Shown: piece after piece, positions 51,256 to 64,000 of the stretch
Layout of the letters: the number at the start of each line of letters is the position of its first letter
Position numbering within the stretch: position 1 is the stretch's first letter
Source: Phocoena phocoena
Taxonomy: Eukaryota > Chordata > Mammalia > Artiodactyla > Phocoenidae
Assembly: GCF_963924675.1 (NCBI RefSeq)
Contig: NC_089232.1
Span: 31,012,842 to 31,076,841 of the forward strand
Direction of reading: 5' to 3'
DNA: 64,000 nucleotides
Program-made: the position numbers and the translations under genes
Notes under the pieces: model-generated
What the model saw: the letters and a program-made list of their open reading frames with translations, nothing else
What the model was told of the DNA's origin: nothing
Database searches by the model: none

Positions 51256-54200
51256 AAAAGGACTCCAGAATCTAAAGCCAGTGGCTTAAGGCTACAGGGA
51301 GTGTAGTAAAGCCGTTGTTTACTTAAAGATTTATCAAATCAGTCAGTGCAAATGTCAGATACAATGTATTTATTTAAAAGATTCATTTTTTAATCATGAA
51401 ATTACTTACCATCCGCATTGTTTTAAAAAGAAACAATATGCTGGATGTCTGCCAATTTTTGCCTTCATTACCTTTTTTGATAAAGTTTCTCAAATCCTTG
51501 TTTCAAATACAAATGCAGGGATTGCTGCCACTTTTTTAAAATTGAGGCAGAAAATTGCACAATGTTGAACTTTTTTCCACTGAAGTAGTGTGCAGTTCTA
51601 GTTTGCATTCCTGATATGATTTAAAACATGTAATATAAAGATGTAAAAAAAAAGAAAAAAGGAAAACCAAAACTGTGCAGAGTCTAGAAGTTCTTTGTAA
51701 TCTTCAGCTTATGCACAAATTCTATTTTAGGTTTTTTTGAAATAGGCATTGTTTGAGCTGTCCCATCTCCACTGTTTTCCCTTTGGGGTTTTTTAATATA
51801 AGTTATTAGTTTACATCATTTTTGTATCTACATTTTTTTCACAAATTTGTCTTGCCTTATTAAAGTTCTATGAAATATACTTAAATGGAAAAAAATGATC
51901 TTTAGATTGAAAACTTTTCTCAGATGGATTGATAATTGCATTCATCTTGTGTTTTATATGAGAAGGTGCCTCAAGAATTCCCTGTTGAATTTGTTTAAAA
52001 GGGTTTTTATCTTCTGTGATAAACTTTGCTGTGTACCAGGAAATATAAAAACAAAAACTTGTTACTAAAGAAAATCTCTGAAATGTGATAAGTTCTTATG
52101 AACCCATGTTAATTTCATGTGTCAACTTCTACATTTACATGTATCATTTCATTATGTAAAATGTTTTAGCAATTTAATATTTTGCACAGTTAGCAAACTT
52201 TGTATGTCATTTCCTCCTTAAAGGCATCATGCAGAGTTGACAGGAGATTTATAAGGTTTTGTTTGCATGTGAATATCAAATACACACTTTGGTAGTCTTT
52301 GAATACAAAGTCATCTGCTCTTGTTTTTCAAGAACTTTGAGACACAAAGTTGTATGTAAAGAAATATATTAATTTGCCATATCCTAGTTATATTTACTCA
52401 AAAAGAGTAAATCAACTTGATTTTAATATGTACAAATGATAGCTGTGAAACTGTAGAATATCCTTATGTCAGGCTTGGGGTTTCTTGTGAACTCCAAAAT
52501 TAGCCTGAATGACCAGCCGGGCAAAGCATTTTTTAAATGTTCAGAGGCCAAAAGATAAACAAACAAAAAACCATGAAATCCTACCTCCTTAAACAGCCTT
52601 CAAAGAGGAGAATCCTCAGTGCAATCATTACTTTGATTCTTTTGGTACCTGTTTTCCTGGAGTTCCCAATTTTATTATTTTGGGGTGGCTCCGAGCATTA
52701 AGAGGTTTAATCTTTGATGGCATTGTTCTAGTTTTGAAATTTCTAGTATATTTCAGTCTCTTAGAAGAATTGTGGGAGATTTTGTTTTGTTTTGTTTTCA
52801 GCGAAAGTCACAAACTCTCCTCTTCTTTGACTCACAAAGGGGAAGGGTCCCCAGTATACATATTTGGATGCTTGGTTGTTTTTAAGACCAGAGAGCTCCT
52901 GGTGTTTTATTTAGGAACAGAAAAGGCCCATGGAATCCTAAGAGTTTCCTGGCCTGTATCCTCCAGGTAGGAGCAGATGACTCTAAGCTGGTCTCTAAGC
53001 CAATACTCCTGTAAACCAGAGCCCAGGAAAGACAGCTCATAAATGTATAATTCTCTGGAGCTCAATTCTATGCAGTTGTACTGATGTTTCATCAAGTCAC
53101 TGTGTATTTTCTAAGTGTTGATACATTAAAAGTTGCTTTATGGAAGATGAGTAAATTTTTTAAACACTTGGAAATTTTATTTCCTTGTTAATTAACCTTC
53201 TACAGATCAGGGCATGCAACCAAAAGCAGCTTAAATACTCAAAAAAAATAACAGGATGCTGTTTTTAGATTCTTCTGGTTTATGTTCCTATTTTAGGACC
53301 CTCACTTTTCTCTTATTCAAAAGTATTTTATGTCCTATACATCTGTGGATTGCAGGGTAAATTATTTGGGCATAAATAATCCAAGCAAAAGTATAGTTTT
53401 TCTTTCATCTTGACTATCTCAAGAAATAACACTTTTTATTAGCCAATATTTTCTTATTGCACAATTCTAAAATGTACATTGACTACTTTTTGAGAAGAAA
53501 GTAGCATTACTCAAAGGCTTATTACTACTGAACAAATTTGCAATTCAGGAACATTGCTAACTTTGCTTTAAATCTTACTCTCAGTGTTAAATCATTTTAA
53601 AAATTTACAGTCTAAAAATCATACTGGTATTAGTATCAGGTAAGGAAATTAAAGTTTTTTAAATGGATTCATTCTCTGCAATATGCATTCAGATTTTACT
53701 TTAAAATACATCTGGTACTGTAAAGAACCTAAAGTGGTTCACACTTAATGGGTCATTAATCCAGTATTCTTTGCCCTGACTGTTTGGATATTAAAGTTCC
53801 TTTATGTTTTCTATAACCTTTGGGATCTTCTTGCAGTGATTATTGTGTGTGAGAGATTTTTTTTTCTTTTTGGTCTAGTCATATTGTTATATTCACTCTG
53901 GTATTTGTTAGATTTCTTTTTAATCTTATTTCAGAAACCATGGTTTGCATTGGGTTAGTTTGATACCACAAAGAATTGCTGTAGATTTAACTCACTATGA
54001 AATCAGGATCTCATTTTCCTTGTTAATATTCTCTCCCTGTTAAAAATGAGATTCACATTCTAGTTTTATTCTTCTCCTGTTTTGTTCCTGTGCTTACTCA
54101 GCTTCCTTTTGTATGTGTTAGAGTTCTGTTACTTTTGAGAAGGCGGTTGATAAGGACTAGTTTGCATACACAAAGAGAGTTAAGTTTACCAAGAGCTACA

Positions 54201-54280
54201 GGGTGCTCTTGAGGTTACAGTTGAATTGGAAAAATAAAATGTGCTTGTAGGAAATAAAGAACAAACCCTTTCAACTAAAG
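51256..54280 (+). other. TIA1: TIA1 3' UTR
   Basis: About 3 kb, AT- and U-rich, no CHR SINE. A proximal polyadenylation-type hexamer ATTAAA lies at 51859-51864. Twin AATAAA hexamers at 54233-54238 and 54253-54258 mark the likely distal end. Length agrees with the long human transcript as I recall it. Confidence 0.75.
54233..54258 (+). terminator. TIA1: Likely distal polyadenylation signals of TIA1
   Basis: Two AATAAA hexamers 20 bp apart, about 3 kb after the stop codon. Cleavage expected near 54270-54285. Confidence 0.6.
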
Positions 54281-54689
54281 AGTGATGATTTCTAAAAACA
54301 AAATCTTTTTGTAGGGGGTTGTTACGTTTTTTCCAGTCACTGCATTTGACTATTTAGAACTTGAAGAACAACAAATTTTAATTTAAGAGCCTTGATAAAA
54401 TGTATGTGAATGTTTCTGAGTTGAATAGGACTTTACACTGTGGTCTCTAAAGTTGAAGGCTGAAGTTATTCTGATAGTAATTCACCTAAAAAAGGGAAAA
54501 GTAGATTTCTGACTCAGGGTTAATAAGCTCGGGCGAGAGGCTGTGCAGAAAATAGTTATTAAGCAGTTTTATATACTAGATAAATGAGATCCCTAGCTCC
54601 TTATTTGTGTTCAGATCTAGAAAACCAACAGCCACACTTAAACACACCAGGCAAGATTTGGAGGCTTCTACTGTGGAAAAACTAAGCAA

Positions 54690-55700
54690 CTCTTGAGTGA
54701 AAAGACAGATGCTGACATTTGAGGGTCCCTGCCAAAAAGTAACTGGCCAAGAGTCCCCTTACAGTGGAGCGTACCAATCAGTAAGCCCTGCCCACGTACA
54801 CAGACCTTCCAAACAGGTTTTTAGTGCTTCACTTCTAAATAAAGACAGCCAAAGATCACCAGAAATTGAGAAAAAGCTTGATTGTAAAAGGTAGAGCTAA
54901 ATAAAAGCAACTCTCAAGAATCAGAAAACTTCAACAACTATCATATCCTCAAATTAGATACTGTACTCAAGAAATTAGAACAGGATACTAATAAAATGTC
55001 ACAACAAGAAATTAGAATATGAATAAATTCAGTGAGAATATTAAAAGAGATGTTCTATAACAAATCAAAAGTGTAGGGGAAAAAATAAATATGGATCAAT
55101 TCAGGAGGTTTAATATTAAATCAATAGGAGTTCCAGGAAGAAAACAGAAAATAGAGGATTGAGTAGAATTTATTAAATAAAGGAAAATTTCCCTGATGAA
55201 ATTTTGAGTTTCAAGATTTAAAAAAAGCTAATGTTGAATTTGCACAATAAATATAAAAGACCCATATGAAGCCATACCACTATGAAATTTTAGGATGCCA
55301 GACCTATAAAGAGAATATTCAGTTACCAGGTAGAAAAAGGATCAAGGAAAATACTCAACGGCAACATTGGAACCTAGTGATCAATGGGGTGCTGTCTTCA
55401 AAAGTTTGAATGAATTATGTCTTGGGTGACAATAGAATAAAGACATTTTTAGACATGCAAGTTCTCAAAAGATTTTCTTCCTGTTCACTGATTCTGTTAC
55501 TGGATAAACTCCATCAAAATAAGAGTAAATCAAAGAAAAAATATGATGTAGCGTCTAGAAACAGGATCAAACACGAGTGAGATAATGGGAAGTCCCAGGA
55601 TTGCAGCTGTGAAGCGACCTGGCAGCCAATCCAGACTGATGGTCAGAGGGCTAGACTTAAGGTTATCTGAGACGCCAGCCTGTGTATTGTGAGATGTTTT
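54690..55700 (+). mobile_element. Old L1M-like remnant
   Basis: A-rich plus strand with L1 phrases such as GACATTTTTAGACATGCAAG and CACTGATTCTGTTACTGGAT, no intact frame. Boundaries uncertain. Confidence 0.5.
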
Positions 55701-56979
55701 ATGGAACTATGGAGCCTGTGAAAAGACTAAATACTGGAAGAAAAGCAAATGGAAAGAGACAGTTGTCAGGGAAAGCATTCTATAAGAAAGGAAACATTCC
55801 CTGAGCCAAGTACATGCATCAAGATAATATTTCATGTTTTCCTGAATTATATTCACAAATATTTGTATCAATACTATTCCACTGCTTTGGTTTTCTTTGG
55901 CAATTCTAATTGTATGTTGGATTTCCTCTGCCTGACGTGGTTTCTATCATTTGTTCTTAATTATTTTTACCTTTTTGTTGGCGTTTTTAATTTCTAATCT
56001 CCGTTCCTTAATATGCTTCCTCTGGTATCCAGACTCACTTGTGTTCCTTTTAAAGTAATCTTCATTTCTGAAAAAAATTTTTTTTTCTGTTTTCTAAATT
56101 CCACCAATTTTTTGTTTGCCTTCAGGGATGTCTCTTCCCTGAATTCTTGTTTTTCTTAGCTGCATTTACTTCATTAGATTTTTAAAATTCATATTGGAAT
56201 GTCTATATTATTTTCAACTGCTTTGTGGGAACATTTTTCCTGTGAGTCTTCTCCAGGGAAACTCTAGGTAAGTTTTGCCGTCTTATTTTTAATTACAGTA
56301 TCTTGATACAAATGCTGTGCTTATTCCTATTTGTTCATATTTGAAACAGTTGGTTTTTCCTAGACCAAGTACCAGCAGGAGGATGAAGGGGAAAGACCTT
56401 GTCGAGGTTTCTCACCTCCCCCTGTGGCTACAATGAATTGTCTCCTTAAAAGTGTAGCCATGGGTCTTCTCTGGGATGTGATCTTGTTCAGAAGTTCTGT
56501 GCCAGCTCTGAGCTCCCTTGGTTCCTTCATCTGCTACATTAAGGGACCTAACTCATGTCTTCAATGAGATCCCCTAACTTGCTTTCTGAAAGACATCACC
56601 TTTGGACCCCTTAGGCACTTCACACACCTTCCCTCCCTGCCTCTCCCACACTCATATGCTTGTTCAGTCCTCCCCACAGCAGGCTCCTGCCAGGGTTTGG
56701 CTCTCTTCTCAGAGTGAATATTTGCGAGTGATTTCTGAGGTCTGCCACTACCAGCCCCCTCCTCACTCCCTGTCCTTCCCCCATGGCACTCAGTTGGCCT
56801 CCCATCCAGTACCACACTTCCACTCAATGTGGAATGTATAAGTTTTCTTTGCATCCCTGGTTTCACTTAAGATAACTGTTCATGGGAGTCAGTTGGTCAT
56901 GTTTTCCTTGTCGCTCCCTGTGGTTTCCAGAAATGGAAAGATCCAGAACCAGGCTGCTAACATTTCTACCAGAATCAGA

Positions 56980-58280
56980 AGACCAAAGGAATCTTTTAAC
57001 AGATGTAAATCTGATCATGACACTCCCCTGCTTGAAAGTCTTTGTTTCAAATTGTATTTAGCAGTAATGTAACATCTTTAAGGTGGCCCGCAGAGCCTTC
57101 TACAAATGCAATCTGTGCTTACCCAACTTCACAGCAAGCCATGCTCCAGTCTCCCATAAGCCCTTCCACTCCACACTCATCTTTCACTTTCCTGAATAAG
57201 TAAACACTTTATATCAGTTAAGGTCCAGTCAAGGAGACAGAAGCCAACACTAAAATTTGAAAAGGGAAATTTTAATGTGAATAGTTGTTAAGTAATAAAA
57301 AGTGGTTAACTACTAAAAGGGATCCAGAAATTGCAGGTGCAAAAAAAAGCAGCTACTATTTATGGACAGGGGGGACAATGCAGAAACTAAGGGTTTAGGA
57401 GAGCACTGAGTTTCTCACCTCTTCAAAGTGGGCTTGATTATCATAGGAACGTGCCACCTGCTGAACAAACATGCCAGAGGGCGTGGGCCAGAGCTGGTCC
57501 TTAGAAGCTGCCTGCCAGCGGCCAGAGGTGGGTGGGCTGGAGATAATCTTTAGAAATGGTCCACCATGTGGGGGAGCTATAGGGTTGCCAGAATTAGCAA
57601 GTGAAAGCACAATCGCAAATATTGCAAGAAACATACTAAAAGTCATTTGTTGTTTAACTGAAATCCAAGTTTAACTGGGTGTCCTGTATTTTATCCGTCA
57701 GTCCTCGACAGTGGTGCAGCCAAAGCTGCCGTGGAAGCAGCTGCAGGTAAGTAAAGTGTGGCCTGAGGGTGCAGCCGGGGCAGGTCCAGAGAACCACTGA
57801 CGCGAGCGCCACTGGGTCTTCTGTACACTGATCCATTGGCTTGCACACTGAATAAAAAGAACCAGAACCCATAAGGAATGTGCCTTCCTGTCACCATCAC
57901 CTTGCCATGTTCCCCCAGTGCCCTCTATTGACAAAGCCTAACGTTGAGCCAACTGGCAAAGAAGAAATGTTTCACAAAGCAAGGCCAAGAAGAGTGGACT
58001 GGGGACCGAGACTCCCATTGCAGAGCCCTGCCATGTGAATGCCTTTTGTCTGCTCTTGTCTTCAACTCTCCACTTAAATGTCCCTTCCTCTAAAATGCCT
58101 TCCTTTCTTTACCCACAATCTAAATCAGTAGCCTCTCAAGCCATCTTATGTTTACTTTTCCTTTATAGCATTTGTCATCATTTTAAATTATGTATTCGTG
58201 CGATTATATCGTTAAAACCTGTGTTGCCCACTAAAAGCTGGTGACTTTTCTTCAGTGCGGTATATACCCAGTAGATAGTA
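56980..58280 (+). mobile_element. L2 LINE remnant split by other sequence
   Basis: Parts at about 56980-57215 (CTGATCATGACACTCCCCTGC, CATGCTCCAGTCTCCCATAA) and 58020-58280 (CTCCACTTAAATGTCCCTTC) follow L2 3'-end order. About 57220-58010 between them is a later insertion or another repeat that I cannot name. Confidence 0.55.
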
Positions 58281-58469
58281 AATCAATCAATTTATCTCAA
58301 TCTTGTTTTAACCAAATGGATTTCTACCATGTGCTGATAGTACTACCAGCTAGAGTACTGGGTATGAGGTGATAAGAGCTAAAACTAAAGGACCAAACCA
58401 GGGCCAATTCTTTATGCAATGCCAAGTAATTTGAACTTTTTTTATCTTAAAGGTCCTAGGGAGCCATTG

Positions 58470-58935
58470 ATCTAATTTGTTTCTAGTCAAGATGTCTTCC
58501 AGGTTCCTGGCATGAGCAATTAGATGGATGGTTGGGACTAGTTACTGGGGTAGGAAAAGGAAGAAGCGCAGTTTGCGAGGGTGAGTAAGGATAGATGCTA
58601 GTTACAGGGCAGAAGATGAACGCTAATGAGGTCTGCCTTTCAAAATGTGGTGCTTGGACATGTGTGACATTCAGGTAGAAATAGCCAGTAGGTAATGATA
58701 TGGAATTTGGAAGGGAGATCCAGGCTGAAATAGAGATGGGAGTCATCAGCATTTAGGTGGTAGTTCAACCCATGGAGTGGCAATCACCCAGAGAGACACT
58801 AGAGTGAGAAGAGGACTGAGGACAGAACTCTTAGGTCTATCAGTATTGAAGGGGACAGAGACAGAAGCTTGCAAAGGAGAATGACGAAGAGCTGCCAGAC
58901 AGGTGGGAGAAATACTGAAGGTCCATGATGCAGAA
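58470..58935 (+). repeat. Ancient interspersed repeat, family not assigned
   Basis: Contains GACATTCAGGTAGAAATAGC, GGGAGTCATCAGCATTTAGG and GGCAATCACCCAGAGAGA, phrases seen many times in mammalian genomes. A related piece lies at about 8000-8200. Confidence 0.5.
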
Positions 58936-59066
58936 ATCAAGGAGGAAAACATTCAAGGAGTAGTGAAGAGTCAAATTTGGCAGAGGGGAAAAATACAAGC
59001 TGTGAAAAAAAGTCCACTGGATTTAGCAATGAGGAAGTAATTGGTGACTTTAAAAATGAGCATTTT

Positions 59067-59278
59067 GGGCTTCCCTGGTGGCACAGTGGTTGGGAGTCCG
59101 CCTGCCGATGCAGGGGACACGGGTTCATGCCCCGGTCTGGGAAGATCCCACATGCCCCGGAGCGGCTGGGCCCGTGAGCCATGGCCGCTGAGCCTGCGCG
59201 TCTGGAGCCTGTGCTCCGCAACGGGAGAGGCAATAACGGTGAAAGGCCCGCGTACCGCAAAAAAAAAAAAAAAAAATA
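59067..59278 (+). mobile_element. Short CHR-2-like SINE
   Basis: Head GGGCTTCCCTGGTGGCACAG, A-run of about 18. Direct repeat GAGCATTTT at 59058-59066 and 59279-59287. One of the least diverged copies here. Confidence 0.96.
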
Positions 59279-60059
59279 GAGCATTTTCAGTGAAGTAGTA
59301 GGAGCAAAATGTGGACTGTTAAGGAGTGGGAGGTGGGGATAGTTAACTAGTGCAGCCTCTGCCTTCCCGCTTAAGTGGGCTATAGACGGAAGGAGAGAGG
59401 AAAGAGGAGATGGGTTTAAGAAAGCAATAATTTTTAAAAATCTCAATACAATAAACTGAATAAATCACAAAGATAAGTAAATGACCACCAAAAAAACAAC
59501 CCCACTCTTCATTCGGAAATACACAACAAAAAACATTCACCTCCGTTTTATGTAGAAAATCGGAACAACAGTTAAATGCGTTTGTGTGCATGTGTGTACT
59601 GTTTCTCTAGGATACTCAGAATTGAATGATGGATTAAAGAATGTAAATTGCAAAAACTGTATGATATATATTGTCAAATTATATTGGCACTTTATAACGT
59701 ACAGCTCTTTATAATGGTACAGTTATAATGGTACAGCTCTTAAAAGCTGTACCTTTTTACACTCCAACCAATAATGTCCGAAAGCACTCGTTTGCCCCCC
59801 TACTTTTACCAGTGCTGGTTGTTATTAAGCCGTTATTTTTGCCCATCTGATGCATGTAAAATGATCTCTTTTATTTCCCTGATTGCAAGTAAAGTTAGTG
59901 ATTTGTTCCCATGATAGTTGGCTGTTTGTGTTTCTTTTCTGTGACCTGTCTGTATCCTTTGTCCATTTGACCTCCAAGGACTTTAAGACATTATAATAAT
60001 CACATGTTGAATATGTGATAACTGTATATCATATGTCTTTAGAAGTAAAAGATGCAGTA

Positions 60060-62100
60060 AAAATATGAGCAAGAAGTGACTATTGAATGATTAGGCAGAA
60101 TTTTTAAAGAAACTAATAGAACCTCTAGAAATTAAAAACACAAAAGCTAAAATTAAAAATTCAATGGACTGGCAAAACCAAATTAGATACAGCTGAAGAC
60201 ATCTGTGAATTGGAACAGTACAACACACACTGTTGTGAGTGTCTGCACAACAGTGCAGAGACAAAGAGGTAGAAAATATGAAGAGAGCATGGAGAATAGA
60301 ATGGGAAATCTAAAATATATTTAAACTGGAGTTCCATAAAGAGAGAAAACAATTTGGGATGGGAAATATTCGAAGAGATAGGGCTGAGAATTTTCCCGAA
60401 TTATTGAAGGGTAGGAATTCTCAGACAAGATCCACAATGAATCCCAAGGAAGATAAATAAAATGAAGTCCATGCTTACATATATAGTCAAATTGCAGATT
60501 ATCAAAGACAGAGAGATTTTAAAAGCAGCAGAGAGGGGGAGAAAAAAGACTACTACAATGATATGACAATTAGATTGACATCAAATGTTTCAACAGCAAG
60601 ACGATAGGCCAGAATTCAGAGGGATATCTTCAATGTGCTGAAAGAAACAACCAACCTAAAGCAATCATACAAGAATGAGGATGAAATAGAAAAAGAAAAG
60701 CCAAGAGAATTTGCCAACAATAAATCCAATACTAAATGAACTTCTAAAGCATATATTTCAGGGAGAAAAAAATCCCCAAACGTACGTCTGAGCTGCAAAA
60801 AGAAATGGTAAGCAAAGAAATTTATACATATGTAGTTTAATCTAAAGCAACAATAATAATGCCTTCTTCTAAGGGAGAACTAAAATAAAATACTGGATAA
60901 TAATAATATATATGACAGGAGGTGGTTAAAGTGTTCTAAGATCACTGTATTTTTTTCAGGAGAATAGCAGAAAAATGTATTAGCTTTGGCCTTGAGTTAA
61001 AATGTAAAGGATCGTCACTAAAATAATAAAAATAGAGCATATAACTTCCAAAAAGAGGAGGTAACAAAAGAAATCCAAAAGAAGGCAGAAAAAGAAAAGA
61101 AACAGAGAAAGCCAGACAAACCAATCTTAGATGGTAGAAATAAAATTAGATGGTAGAAATAATTCCAAATGGATTAACAAGCATAATAAATGTACTAAGC
61201 TAATAAAAGAGATTGTCTAATTGGATTTTTAAAATCTAGATGCACTGCTTAGAAGCAACATCTAAAACAAAAGTATGCAGAAAGATATATACCAGGAAAC
61301 CCTAAATGAAGCTGATGTAGCCAAATTAATAGCAAAGAAAATATATACACATCTGTTTTCAAGCACACATGGAATACTTAAGAAAATATTGGTTTTAAAA
61401 GGTCACAGGAGGGAAGTTGAAGTTGAAGAATAATTATTGCCAATTGGCAAAAGTCAAAGAACTGTGAATAATTGTTCTAATGTGCCAATACCACACAAAT
61501 TCTTTTTATTGGAAATGCCTTTAAATATCAGAAGCTATTATGCATCTATTAAAAAATAAAGCAGAGTTTCTATGAGATCAAAAAAAGTAGCTTATCATGT
61601 TTTCTGACCATAAAGAAGTTAGGTTAGAAATCAATTACGAAAACGCATGTATAAATAACTTATGAGTCAAAGAAGATGCCATAGTGAAAATTTTAAATTA
61701 TTTAAAATTTAAAGAAAATTAAAATATTGTATATCAAAATTTGTGGAATGCAAATAAAATGGCCCTTTGAAAGTAATGTATACCCTTAAATGCTTATATT
61801 AGAAAAGAAAGGTTAGAAATTAATGGACAGGGACTTCCCTGGTGGTCCAGTGGTTAAGAATCCTCCTTCCAATGCAGGGGATGTGGGTTTGATCCCTGGT
61901 TGGGGAACTAAGATCCCACATGCCACGGGGCAACTGAGCCCACACACCACAAACTACAGAACCCGCACACTCTGGAGCCTGTGCGCCACTAGAGAGCCTG
62001 CGTGCTGCAACTGAGACCCGACGCAGACAAAAATAAACTTTAAAAAAATAGTCTATATATATTTAAAAAAAAAACAATGAGAGAATTAAGTGACTGGGTA
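60060..62100 (+). mobile_element. Old L1M-like remnant, interrupted by a SINE
   Basis: A-rich strand with L1 phrases (AGGGATATCTTCAATGTGCTGA, TTAAATGCTTATATTAGAAAAG). Full of stops. Confidence 0.6.
61830..62052 (+). mobile_element. CHR-type SINE
   Basis: Head GGGACTTCCCTGGTGGTCCA, GGTTTGATCCCTGGTTGGGG, tail AATAAACTTTAAAAAAATAG. Confidence 0.9.
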
Positions 62101-62409
62101 AAAAATATTAACATACTGAAAATTAACATACCATAATGAACCATAACTTGAGAATATTGTGCAATTCTGAGAATCCTATTTATGAGAAGAGGGCTCAGAA
62201 AGGACTTCGATGATGGCAATGTTTCTTCAAAGACCCTTCTTTGAAGAAGGAATGGAAGAACCCTGAGTGTCTGGCTTGGAAGAAAGAAACCTCTTTTAGA
62301 ATGGGGTTGCTTGATAGCTTCCTTTCTGACTGGAACAGATAATGTGTCTCAGCAGAAAACCCACAGACCTCTTAGGACACATTTGGGCAATTCCACTGAA
62401 AAAAATTTA

Positions 62410-62565
62410 AACACTCTTTACAACAGGGTCTCTCAATTGTGGCACTACTGACATTTTGGTCCAGATAATTCTTTGTTGTAAGGGCTGTCCTGTGCATTGC
62501 AGGATCTTCCATGGCATCTACTAGATGTGTAGCAGTGCTCCCAGTTGAGAACAACTGCTTTAGAT
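62410..62565. mobile_element. hAT-Charlie (MER20-like) relic
   Basis: GGCACTACTGACATTTTGGTC, ATAATTCTTTGTTGTAAGGG and CTGTCCTGTGCATTGCAGGA match a common non-autonomous hAT element as I remember it. Confidence 0.6.
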
Positions 62566-62875
62566 AATCACTTGGTACTAATACAATCATAAACACAACC
62601 AGGCATTGAAACCCCACAGTATTATTAGGTGATCATCTAGATGATACAGGATATACTGATGATCATTTAAAACCTTATAATTGAAATGGAAAGACAAAAT
62701 TGGAAAAATTTCCTTGAAAAAAATGTGCCCTTCTCCCCATACCTCCAGTTTAAGAAACAACATAGCAAACCTTAATCATGAAAGGGACCACTTCTCTTAT
62801 TAACAGTTGAGAAGACTACGGTTCTACCAGCTAAAGAATGTCACTCACCTTCTGGCTCAACAAGGATTAAGTCAT

Positions 62876-63252
62876 TAGCCACTGCAGTCACTGACCTTCA
62901 ACACACCCTGAAAGGAGTTCAGGGTGGAGATCAGAAATGGGGCACTCCATGCTCTGGGAAAACTGGCAGAACAGGACTTCATATAGATATTTTCGGGAGA
63001 TTTTATGAACCCAGTTTCTTGCATCTTCCCATACTTAGAAAAACACTGAAATCATTATCTGTGCCTTGTGACCAGCAGCAATCTTCTACCAAGCTGTGTG
63101 CTCGATTGCACATACCCCTTCTCCAAAATCACAGATGTACTAACCTCGCCCCATACCTCTTCAGATCACTTCCTCAAAGCTATCTGAGAGGTTGTCTCCC
63201 TGACTATAGTCCTAAGTAAGTCCCTGAATAAAACTGAAACTCAGAGCTCTCA
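62876..63252 (+). mobile_element. Solo LTR, class I endogenous retrovirus
   Basis: Contains CATGCTCTGGGAAAACTGGC, AGAAAAACACTGAAATCATT and TATCTGAGAGGTTGTCTCCC, with polyadenylation signal AATAAA at 63227-63232 near the end. Left boundary uncertain. Confidence 0.6.
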
Positions 63253-63849
63253 CATTTTTTTTTATTTTAAATATTTTTATTATTTCCGTTGACAGTTCTC
63301 AGGCAACCAGCCCACAGTGCCACCACTAATAAGTAGCAGGATGAAGGCTAAAGGTGCAGGAAATCTCATTCCAGAGTTTTCCAACACACACACACAGGCC
63401 TCACCCTTAACACATTTGTACTCAGGAGCACAAATTTATTTATTTGATTAGACTTATTTATTAGACTTATTCTGTGCGATTCCAAGGACCAAAACTAGGT
63501 CATACCAGAACCCAATTCCAACGCCTTATACGGGAAAACGTTCAAGTAATATGTCAGAGTATAATTAAGGGAGAAAAAGATAACTTGATGCAAACACACA
63601 AGTGATAGAAGCAGTGAATTCTTTGGTGGACAAGACCCCCTTGACAGAACACTAAATCGCAGCCGGCATCTGCTAATAATGTAGAAAATCTAAGGCGATT
63701 TTTGCATCAATGACCAATGGAATTCTACTCAGAAATAGGACTCACTCAGGCCTGAAACAGTCATGACCAGCCCTAGAGTTGTCTGCCTTCCAGTACCAGC
63801 AGGGTTGGCCGGAAGCACTCTTTCCACAGCAAAGAACCTAAATAGTACT

Positions 63850-64000
63850 GCCGCCAGGTAGGCGCAGATTCCACCACCGGATTCCCCAATTGTCAGCCGC
63901 CTCCAGGAGGAGGAAACTACAATTCCCGTCAGACAACGCTAGCGGAGGTGGGTGGGCTCTCGCCGCGCGTGGGCGGCTCTGACCAATAACGACTGTCGTT
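63850..64000 (+). promoter_or_regulatory. CpG promoter, probably of C2orf42
   Basis: GC- and CpG-rich edge of the window with a ZNF143/SBS-type ACTACAATTCCC (63916-63927), a GC-rich CCGCGCGTGGGCGG (about 63962-63975) and an NF-Y CCAAT box (63983-63987). The next gene after TIA1 in mammals is C2orf42, on the TIA1 strand. The assignment rests on synteny only, since no exon is in view. Confidence 0.55.

Larger units (their letters stand above)
54281..63850. other. Intergenic region downstream of TIA1: no gene seen
   Basis: Repeat relics only: L1M pieces (about 54690-55700, 60060-62100), L2 pieces (about 56980-57215, 58020-58280), an old unassigned repeat (about 58470-58935), SINEs (59067-59278, 61830-62052), a hAT relic (about 62410-62565) and a solo LTR (about 62876-63252). 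Open frames here have no recognisable product. Confidence 0.7.

Noticed and set aside
55749..55997. 82-codon hydrophobic open frame downstream of TIA1
   Set aside because: AT-rich low-complexity translation with no start context, promoter or family match.

Overview
This is nuclear DNA from a placental mammal, very probably a cetacean and most likely a toothed whale. The split genes use GT-AG introns and vertebrate CpG-island promoters. At least 28 tRNA-derived SINEs of the CHR type are present, including many short CHR-2-like copies and few or no ruminant-specific BovA/ART2 elements. Old MIR, L2, L1M and pogo/hAT relics fill the rest. Family names are from pattern memory and were not checked against a repeat library.

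Layout: positions 1-6835 carry the 5' part of PCYOX1 (prenylcysteine oxidase) on the minus strand, exons 1-3, with later exons off the left edge. Its CpG-island promoter is at about 6.15-7.1 kb. Positions 7.1-24.2 kb are a repeat-rich spacer between the divergent PCYOX1 and TIA1 genes. The spacer holds an L1 mosaic, a mariner hairpin, a solo LTR and a decayed class I endogenous retrovirus (about 13.28-22.54 kb). The 3' LTR of that provirus was split by a PHAF1 (C16orf70) processed pseudogene. A tRNA-Gly(CCC) gene at 24290-24360 sits 0.54 kb upstream of the TIA1 start codon. TIA1 is complete on the plus strand: 13 coding exons from 24896 to 51255, summing to 1161 nt and 386 residues, with a long 3' UTR to about 54.28 kb. 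The remaining 54.3-63.9 kb is intergenic and made of L1M, L2, SINE, hAT and LTR relics. The last about 150 bases look like a CpG promoter with ZNF143 and NF-Y motifs, in the place expected for C2orf42.

The gene order PCYOX1 / tRNA-Gly-CCC / TIA1 / (C2orf42) matches human 2p13.3 as I remember it. PCYOX1 degrades prenylcysteines in lysosomes. TIA1 is an RNA-binding splicing and stress-granule factor. They are neighbours but not functionally linked.

I found no gene system that looks undescribed. The most informative oddities are structural: a retropseudogene nested in a proviral LTR, a triple target-site duplication around two tandem SINEs, a mariner hairpin resembling ruminant miR-2284/2285 precursors, a NAGNAG acceptor in TIA1, and inverted SINE pairs flanking TIA1 exons.
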